A stretch of DNA of 20,541 nt from Clostridiales bacterium (GTDB lineage Bacteria; Bacillota; Clostridia; Lachnospirales; WQUN01), in contig JAISZF010000281.1 in the NCBI GenBank assembly GCA_031269415.1, forward strand, positions 1 to 20,541, written 5' to 3'. Positions 15,290 to 20,541 of the stretch are shown here, piece by piece (the first letter of the stretch is position 1; each line of letters opens with the position of its first letter). The notes beneath the pieces were generated by a model, which ran no database searches, was not told the DNA's origin, and saw nothing but the letters and a program-made list of their open reading frames with translations. The position numbers were made by a program, and so were the translations under genes.

Positions 15290-16113
15290 AGCAAATGCCT
15301 TTCCTCGATATTATCCGGCGTTATATCAAGTTGAGATATGATTGGCGGCCTTGCCTGCGAAGAAAGCCCGCCGTCTATGTTAATTACCTGACCCGTGATG
15401 TAGGATGACTCGGGACTGGCCAGGAAAAGCACGAGGTTTGCCACATCCCGTGGAGTGCCCTGACGCGGTATGGGAGTGGCGAAATCAAGGATATTTCTCC
15501 GTTCCGCAACGTCTTTCGGCATTTCTTTAACAAAATATCCCAGGATAGAAGCCGGCGAAACCGCGTTAAAGGTTATGTCCCAAGGCGCGAATTCAAGGGC
15601 GAACGCTTTTGTCATTGCTTCGACACCGCCTTTGGATGTGTCGTAAGCCAGCATCTGCCTGTGTGGTTTTTGAGCGCCAATGGATGAAAAATTGATAATA
15701 CTCCCCTTCTCGCCGCGCTTAATCATCTCTTTCACAGCCCTAAGACTGATGTGGTAAACGGAGTGAAGGTTAATCCTCAAATGTTCCATGTAAAATTCGG
15801 TATCGTATTCCAAAATAGGCTTATTCACACCAATAGCCGCGTTGTTGACGACAATATTCACCTTGCCGAACTCGTTTATCATGTGATCGAACATGGCGTT
15901 AACCTGATTTTCATCGCCCACGTCAGCGCGGAATTTCGCGATCTTGCCCTTCGCGATCTTTTTGACCTCGTTGTATACAGCGTCCAATGTATCCTCATTA
16001 CGCGTGTTGACCAGCACGTCCGCCCCGTTTTCAGCAAGCGCGAGGGCCACAGCGCGGCCAATGCCCCTCGCGGCGCCGGTTACCAGGGCTGATCGACCTT
16101 CCAACCTTAACAT
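15286..16113 (-). CDS. Short-chain dehydrogenase/reductase (SDR), locus B
   Basis: A 275-residue classical SDR that oxidises or reduces a hydroxyl/keto group with NAD(P). TGAARGIG (12-19) binds the cofactor, NNAAI (90-94) stabilises the sheet, and the catalytic triad is Ser144, Tyr157 and Lys161 (YDTSK). VNTRN at 35-39 after the second strand lacks a clear Asp, so NADP cannot be excluded. ITGQVINIDGG marks the usual C-terminus, but about 25 further residues follow (to NIEERHLL), an unusual extension. The ATG is preceded by GGGAGG at good spacing. It sits 34 nt after the MBL-fold gene and overlaps the GH42 start by 4 nt, so it belongs to the sugar operon. A sugar or polyol substrate is likely by context only. 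Confidence 0.93.
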   Translation of the reverse strand: MLRLEGRSALVTGAARGIGRAVALALAENGADVLVNTRNEDTLDAVYNEVKKIAKGKIAKFRADVGDENQVNAMFDHMINEFGKVNIVVNNAAIGVNKPILEYDTEFYMEHLRINLHSVYHISLRAVKEMIKRGEKGSIINFSSIGAQKPHRQMLAYDTSKGGVEAMTKAFALEFAPWDITFNAVSPASILGYFVKEMPKDVAERRNILDFATPIPRQGTPRDVANLVLFLASPESSYITGQVINIDGGLSSQARPPIISQLDITPDNIEERHLL

Positions 16114-16147
16114 AGAAACCTCCCGTTATAAAAATAAACCCCGGCTT

Positions 16148-16885
16148 TCACGAATACAATTTCAAATCCGGGCGCTGTCTTTCTGTAAAATTCCTCATAG
16201 CCTTGTCGATATGTTTCTGACCGCCTCGGAGCGTCCACATCAGATGCGAGGGGAACAGGCCGTCTATCCCGCGGCCGCAGAGACGCGCGAGTCCCCGTCG
16301 GTAATTGGCGTAATCTGATAAAGGCGGCGCCAGCACACTTATAAATCCATTATAAAATACCTCGTCGCCGGCGAAAAGCATCTTTTTGCCGTTTATTTCA
16401 ACTTCAAAACACATTGAACCGTGGGTATGCCCCGGCGTTAACAAGGCAGTTACGGTCAGATCGCCTATATTCAGAGTCTCTCCATCACACAGAACGCCGT
16501 CCGCCCTCAAACGGTTCATACGCCTGAATTGCTCTAAACCCGGATCGTTATCGGTTTCCAGCCCGACTGTCTCCAGCAGCCCGTTCTCTAACACCCCGGC
16601 CTCATATTCGGAAGCCCAGATTCTTACGCCGGTACTCGCTCGGAACCACGCGCAGGCATTGGCGTGATCGGGATGCGCGTGCGTAAGAAGCAGATATTTA
16701 AGTTTTTTAGGATCAAGGCCGTCCCGCTTGATATTACACAATATTTCCGAAGGATCAGGTGAAAGGCCGCAATCGATGAGTATCAACTCATCGATTGCGG
16801 CAATCACGTAACAATGGCAATCCCCGTCCGGAGAAATCCCGAAAGCCCCGCTTCCGCAGAGATATACCCGTTCCGTTAGTTTCAA
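16148..16885 (-). CDS. Metallo-beta-lactamase-fold hydrolase, locus B
   Basis: A 245-residue cytoplasmic metallohydrolase. The zinc-binding signature is complete: THAHPDH (His69, His71, Asp73, His74), His153 in TPGHTHG, Asp174 in FAGDEVF, and His214 in FPSHL. Members of this broad fold include lactonases, glyoxalase II and phosphodiesterases; between a sugar transporter and a dehydrogenase, a sugar-lactonase or similar ester hydrolase is conceivable but unproven. The start is TTG (16883-16885): it lies 4 nt after the lipoprotein stop, the GGAAAGGAA at the end of that gene supplies the ribosome binding site, and no internal ATG occurs before residue 123. Translation is therefore probably coupled. 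A perfect 16-bp palindrome lies within codons 29-40. Confidence 0.9.
   Translation of the reverse strand: MKLTERVYLCGSGAFGISPDGDCHCYVIAAIDELILIDCGLSPDPSEILCNIKRDGLDPKKLKYLLLTHAHPDHANACAWFRASTGVRIWASEYEAGVLENGLLETVGLETDNDPGLEQFRRMNRLRADGVLCDGETLNIGDLTVTALLTPGHTHGSMCFEVEINGKKMLFAGDEVFYNGFISVLAPPLSDYANYRRGLARLCGRGIDGLFPSHLMWTLRGGQKHIDKAMRNFTERQRPDLKLYS
16766..16801. repeat. Perfect 16-bp inverted repeat with 4-nt loop inside the MBL-fold gene
   Basis: Arms at 16766-16781 and 16786-16801 are exact reverse complements, separated by ATCA. On the mRNA strand the arm begins GCCGCAATCGATGAGT. The hairpin falls in coding sequence for AAIDELILIDCG, about 85-120 nt after the TTG start. No T-run follows on the coding strand, so it is not a standard terminator. 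Confidence 0.9.
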
Positions 16886-16889
16886 TCTC

Positions 16890-18236
16890 TTATTCCTTTC
16901 CGTAATTCGTCACAAAATCAGGGTTGGCTTCCAACAAGCGGCGATGCTGACTCTCCCATTCATCTAAGCAGGATTGTAAATCGTCTCCCATAATCCATTT
17001 CTGCGTGACCTGTTTCATTATATCTTTAATTCCCGGAACCCACACAAGGTCGGCATGCGGTACTTTTACACCGCTGTCGAACCACTCGCGGCATGGCTCA
17101 AGGCTTTTGTCGGGCAGCACATTGCTGTTTTTCATAGCTGGCATGGCTTTGCCGTCTCTGGCAATGATATCACACGCTTCCGGACTGAGAAACTCAGTCA
17201 CGGCCGCACGCACCTCCTCAGGATGTTTACTGGACTCCACAACCGCCAAGGCCAGCGCTTGAGCGCAAAGGAAGTAACGAGTCTCATCGGCGTTTTGCAG
17301 TGTGGTCGGATATAGCGAAAAATCAAATTCTTCTCCGGCCATCTCACGGATACGCTGAATTGTGGAACCATGCGCAAACCAGAACACGCCTTCTCCTCGT
17401 ATGAAACGTTTTATTGCCTCATCATTGTCGACGCCTAAACGATCCTCAGCCACATATTCCAATACCTCTCCGTACTTCCCGAACAGTTCCTCTACCCACT
17501 GATCGGAGAATCTGCGCGTACCGTCTATCAATTCCTGATAATAGTCAGGGTTTTGCGGTACCGCTATAGTTGCCAGGTACTGAAAGTTTATCTGTGAAAC
17601 ATTGTTAATGTCTTTACCGGCCAGCAGCGCCGGATACTCAAACCCTTGCGCCCTGAGCTGTTCGCAGGCGGCTTTAAACTCTTCAAAATTTGTGGGCGCC
17701 TTTACGTCGGGATATTTCGCAAGCACCTCATTATTTACAAACAAACCGGCATATTCTATTTTAGCCGGAATACCGTATATGCGGCCCTGCCATGAATTGA
17801 ACGCCTTATCGGCGTCGTTTACACGATCCATATAAGGTTCGTCCGTTATATCTTTGAGAAGCCCTTCCTTCGCGAATTCCCTGATACGCGTGCCAGCCTG
17901 AAATGAATACATGTCCGGTTCCTCGCCCGCCGCGAACTTAGCCTTCAGCGCGGTGATAAACGTGTCGACGCCCGGAACGGACGTGGTTTCGACCACAATA
18001 TTCGGATACTTGTCTGTAACGCCTTTGAATATCCGCGTTTCAGCGTCAAACAGCACGCCGTCGCTCAAAGTCATATACTGCAGAGTAACCTTCTCCTCTG
18101 AAACCGCCGCGGCGGCTCCGCCGGACTGTTCCGTTCCGCCGCCGGCGGCGCACGCGCTCAGGCCGACTGTCATAGCTGCGGCAAGTGTCAATGCCGCCGC
18201 GTTCTTGAGGATAAAAAATGGAAATGCTATTTTCAT
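16890..18236 (-). CDS. ABC transporter solute-binding lipoprotein (family 1), locus B
   Basis: A 448-residue extracellular sugar-binding lipoprotein. The signal peptide ends in LSAC with Cys29 as the lipid anchor, followed by a Gly/Ala-rich tether. The mature part has family 1 marks: TDKYPNIVVE, AGEEPDMYSF, GRIYGIPAKIEYAGLFVNNEV, FEEFKAACEQLRAQG and, near the end, WIMGDDLQSCLDEWESQ. It belongs to the MsmE/CUT1 type rather than the large LplA class of locus A, so the two transporters are not recent duplicates. It lies 42 nt after the MalG-like permease with an AAGGGGGTG site about 10 nt before its ATG. Its ligand would be an oligosaccharide cleaved by the locus B hydrolases. Confidence 0.94.
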   Translation of the reverse strand: MKIAFPFFILKNAAALTLAAAMTVGLSACAAGGGTEQSGGAAAAVSEEKVTLQYMTLSDGVLFDAETRIFKGVTDKYPNIVVETTSVPGVDTFITALKAKFAAGEEPDMYSFQAGTRIREFAKEGLLKDITDEPYMDRVNDADKAFNSWQGRIYGIPAKIEYAGLFVNNEVLAKYPDVKAPTNFEEFKAACEQLRAQGFEYPALLAGKDINNVSQINFQYLATIAVPQNPDYYQELIDGTRRFSDQWVEELFGKYGEVLEYVAEDRLGVDNDEAIKRFIRGEGVFWFAHGSTIQRIREMAGEEFDFSLYPTTLQNADETRYFLCAQALALAVVESSKHPEEVRAAVTEFLSPEACDIIARDGKAMPAMKNSNVLPDKSLEPCREWFDSGVKVPHADLVWVPGIKDIMKQVTQKWIMGDDLQSCLDEWESQHRRLLEANPDFVTNYGKE

Positions 18237-18278
18237 TACAAAAACACCCCCTTATATAATTTTATAAATTTTAAAATA

Positions 18279-19127
18279 TTACCCTTTTACCGCTCCCAGC
18301 ATTATACCGTTCACGATATTTTTTTGCAGGAACATATACACAATAACTATCGGTATAATCGCCAAAGTGTACGCGGCGAAAGTCATTTCCCACCGTGTTC
18401 CGTATTCCCCGTAAAAGCTGTACATCGCCACTGTAACTGTCTTCATGCTGTTTTGCGTAAGTGTCAGCATCGGAAGCAGAAAATCATTCCATATGCCCAA
18501 AAAATCCAGTATAAACAATGTGGTTACCGCGGGTTTCAGCAACGGGAAGATGATAACCCAAAACAGACGGTAAACGGAACAGCCGTCTACAACTGAAGCC
18601 TCAATGATCTCGTTGGGTATGCTTCGGACAAAACCCGTCAGCATGAAAATGGCAAATGGCAGCCCGGTGGCTATGTACACCACAATCAATCCCCAGTGAG
18701 AGTTTATAAGCCCCAGGTTTTTTATCAGCCTAAGCAGCGGCACCAGAACTGTATAGATGGGGATCATCAGGCCCGACAGAAAGAATATATACAAAAGCTT
18801 GTTGAGCCTGCTCGGCCGTTTCGCTAAGGTAAACGCCGACATAGCGGACAGCAGAATCCGCACACCCACCGAAACCAGCGCCACCAGCATACTGTTCCTG
18901 TACACAACGCTTAAATTCAGCGCTTTCCATGCCTTTGAAAAGTTATCCAAGGTAATGGATGTCGGAAAAGACAGCGGAGAGAAGATTACCTCTTTGGTTG
19001 TCTTAACGGAAATAACCGCGATCGCGTAAATAGGGATAACATATATTGCCGCTAAAACTGTCATTATTATTCCGACAACCCATAAAGCCCAATGGCGTTT
19101 AAAATGGGAAACTACGCGTTTACTCAA
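18279..19127 (-). CDS. Carbohydrate ABC transporter permease (MalG/MsmG-like), locus B
   Basis: A 282-residue permease with about six membrane helices (first at about 14-40). The ATPase-docking EAA loop is EASVVDGCSVYRLFWVIIFP (176-195) and the C-terminus is NIVNGIMLGAVKG, standard for MalG-type subunits. The start is TTG (19125-19127) inside the last codons of the MalF-like gene, an 8-nt overlap; GGGGGAGG stands 6 nt before it, a very strong site that supports this unusual start and translational coupling. It works with the MalF-like partner and the downstream lipoprotein. Confidence 0.94.
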   Translation of the reverse strand: MSKRVVSHFKRHWALWVVGIIMTVLAAIYVIPIYAIAVISVKTTKEVIFSPLSFPTSITLDNFSKAWKALNLSVVYRNSMLVALVSVGVRILLSAMSAFTLAKRPSRLNKLLYIFFLSGLMIPIYTVLVPLLRLIKNLGLINSHWGLIVVYIATGLPFAIFMLTGFVRSIPNEIIEASVVDGCSVYRLFWVIIFPLLKPAVTTLFILDFLGIWNDFLLPMLTLTQNSMKTVTVAMYSFYGEYGTRWEMTFAAYTLAIIPIVIVYMFLQKNIVNGIMLGAVKG

Positions 19128-20022
19128 CTTTGGCCTCCCCCTTCTGGAAGAACTTTAGCTGAAGCAGTGTAAGTATAACCATAGCCGCGAACATGACAAC
19201 GCCTATGGCGGTTCCGTAGCTGCCGCGTGAGAAGAAAAACGATTCCCTGTAAATATTGAGGGCCATAGTCATGGTCGCGTCTCCCGGGCCGCCTGAGGTA
19301 AGCGCGAAAATACTGTCGAAGTCCTTCAGGCTGCGTTCAAATGTCAGAATAAAATTTATGGTGAATGACGGGGCGATAAGCGGCAGGATAATATGCCGCA
19401 GCCTCTGTCTGTAAACAGCGCCGTCTATAGCGGCTGCCTCCTCAAGTTCCTTGGGGATATTTTGCAAGCCCGCTAAATAAATCATCATCGTCCAGCCGGC
19501 GCTGCGCCAGACGCTGACAAACGCGGCGGCGAAGATCGCCAGCGAGCTACTGCTTAATATGTTTTTGGCGAGTATATCAATGCCCAGCGTCCTGCCGAAT
19601 TTCATGATCGGATCGGAGAATAAAAAACTCCATATGTAACCGACTACTAACGGACTTAACAGCGACGGTATAAAAAACAGAGTACGTATTATGTTCCGGC
19701 CCTTGAAGGCCTGATTAAGCGCCAGAGCCAGCCCCAATGCCAGCAGGTTTTGCAGTATGGTCACTGTGATTGTGTATTTCAGCGTGGCGCCTGTTGAGTG
19801 CAGGATGTAGCTGTCGCTAAAAAATGTCAGGTAATTCTTGAACCCTATAAAATTGTAATCCGCTGATATTCCGTTCCAGTCTGTTAAGCTGAAATACACA
19901 GCTTGGATAAGGGGTATTATCACAAACAGCAGAAACAGGATCAGCGCGGGCATATAAAGCGATATATACGCCAGTTCGGAGCGTAGTTTATATTTACCTC
20001 GTTTTAGTCTTACAGATTCCAT
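19120..20022 (-). CDS. Carbohydrate ABC transporter permease (MalF/MsmF-like), locus B
   Basis: The first gene of locus B encodes an inner-membrane permease of 300 residues. It has a charged N-terminus (RLKRGKYKLR), a first helix with PALILFLLFVIIPLIQA, the family-typical FSLTDWNG and FIGFKNYLTFF segments, and an EAA loop at about 195-217 (EEAAAIDGAVYRQRLRHIIL). SGGPGDATMT near residue 250 is also diagnostic. An ATG two codons earlier (20026-20028) abuts the AAGGAAGG ribosome binding site with no spacing, whereas the ATG at 20020-20022 has 6 nt, so I place the start there. The 440-nt region upstream would carry the operon promoter. Confidence 0.94.
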   Translation of the reverse strand: MESVRLKRGKYKLRSELAYISLYMPALILFLLFVIIPLIQAVYFSLTDWNGISADYNFIGFKNYLTFFSDSYILHSTGATLKYTITVTILQNLLALGLALALNQAFKGRNIIRTLFFIPSLLSPLVVGYIWSFLFSDPIMKFGRTLGIDILAKNILSSSSLAIFAAAFVSVWRSAGWTMMIYLAGLQNIPKELEEAAAIDGAVYRQRLRHIILPLIAPSFTINFILTFERSLKDFDSIFALTSGGPGDATMTMALNIYRESFFFSRGSYGTAIGVVMFAAMVILTLLQLKFFQKGEAKVE

Positions 20023-20028
20023 ACGCAT

Positions 20029-20463
20029 CCTTCCTTCACCTAAAATCCGTTCGTTAAATCTGAATTTAGTATAAAATGTTTAGAGTATAATTAAAATAGA
20101 TTCATTTTGTATCTTTGTGTATATTATTTTGATAAAAATTAGGGAATTTGCTTTGAAAAAAATTTAAGGGCGGTCAGGGGAATCCGGGAACCAAAAACGT
20201 ATACTTTTTTTAGAATTGTATACTTATTCAATTCTCAATATTTTGAATATTTGCGGCAACTCAGGTCTTTGCTAGGATATACTGATTGCATTAAGGCGGA
20301 ACATTGAAAACTAAATTCCTTTGGCAAAGCGTATGACACGACAAAAAGGCCCTATAAAGAGCCCCAAAAAAAGTCGACCTGTGCGAAACCCCAAAAAAAA
20401 TGGTAATTGCAAATACAAATAAAAATTGATAAAATTCTTGAAAAACTACTACAAGAAAGCGAG
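20029..20463. other. AT-rich intergenic region upstream of locus B, probable regulatory region
   Basis: No convincing gene lies here. Reading toward locus B, two TATACT boxes 18 nt apart occur at about 20068-20092, without a recognisable TTGACA-like -35, which would suit an activator-dependent promoter. Two GTATAC palindromes lie at 20199-20204 and 20218-20223, 19 nt apart and therefore on nearly the same helix face. AATATT-TTG-AATATT lies at 20238-20252. Two CCCCAAAAAAA blocks lie 27 nt apart (20362 and 20389). A small hairpin (20348-20363) with five T on the leftward strand may be a weak terminator. Which of these matter is unknown. Confidence 0.4.
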
Positions 20464-20541
20464 ATGACAAGGATGTCTCGAAAGATGACAATAAGCATCA
20501 CCATTGAAGATGATGCGGGAGGAATTATAGTGGAGAAAAGG
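20464..20541 (+). CDS. Possible start of a rightward ORF, cut by window edge
   Basis: From ATG at 20464 the frame is open to the last base (26 codons, MTRMSRKMTISITIEDDAGG then five more residues and on). The frame is also open back to a TTG at 20407, adding a helical KIDKILEKLLQESE stretch. A weak purine-rich site (AAGAAAGCGAG) precedes the ATG. The sequence is not recognised; an AT-rich leader with A-tracts could fit a mobile-element or accessory gene. It would be divergent from locus B. Confidence 0.3.
   Translation, partial: MTRMSRKMTISITIEDDAGGIIVEKR

Noticed and set aside
20291..20491. Leftward 66-residue hydrophobic ORF
   Set aside because: It has a TTG start without a ribosome binding site, AT-rich low-complexity origin of the Phe/Val-rich sequence, and runs through A-tract repeats.
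1..20541. CRISPR arrays, tRNA or rRNA genes, phage genes, complete insertion sequences
   Set aside because: No regularly spaced repeats, cloverleaf-like sequences, or transposase/integrase/phage motifs were seen on either strand.

Overview
The window looks like a chromosomal segment of a Bacillota (Firmicutes) bacterium, most likely class Clostridia. The signs are strong AGGAGG-type ribosome binding sites before nearly every gene, occasional GTG and TTG starts, an AraC-type two-component response regulator, lipoprotein-dependent Lpl/Msm-type sugar transporters without their own ATPase, a DacF/PBP5-type carboxypeptidase and a small ferritin-like protein. No rRNA, tRNA, CRISPR array or complete mobile element was seen.

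Left part (1-4920). The end of a response regulator (receiver remnant plus AraC HTH) reads rightward from the edge and is followed by a possible 32-residue ORF and a hairpin. Leftward genes follow: D-Ala-D-Ala carboxypeptidase, aldo/keto reductase and a secreted SH3b-CAP protein. A rightward ferritin-like gene diverges from the CAP gene and ends in a 16-bp bidirectional terminator.

Locus A (4928-10888, all leftward). A sigma-A promoter at 10860-10888 precedes two Gfo/Idh/MocA oxidoreductases, LplB- and LplC-like permeases and a large solute-binding lipoprotein. There is no glycosidase and no ATPase in this operon.

Locus B (11020-20022, all leftward). MalF- and MalG-like permeases are followed by a second solute-binding lipoprotein, a metallo-beta-lactamase-fold hydrolase, an SDR dehydrogenase, a GH42 beta-galactosidase-like gene broken by an in-frame TAG, and a large uncharacterised GH67/GH20-like hydrolase ending in an intrinsic terminator. 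Spacing is tight, with ATGA or 8-bp overlaps at several junctions.

Together A and B look like a glycan or glycoside utilisation island. Two lipoproteins capture oligosaccharides, two permease pairs import them (probably energised by a shared MsmX-like ATPase encoded elsewhere), locus B hydrolases cleave them, and oxidoreductases process the sugars. The substrate cannot be read from sequence. The right 500 bases are AT-rich and non-coding except for the possible beginning of a rightward ORF.

The most notable observations are the amber codon inside an otherwise intact GH42 gene, a perfect 16-bp/4-nt-loop palindrome inside the MBL-fold coding sequence, the GH67/GH20-like enzyme, and the pairing of oxidoreductases with a transporter.
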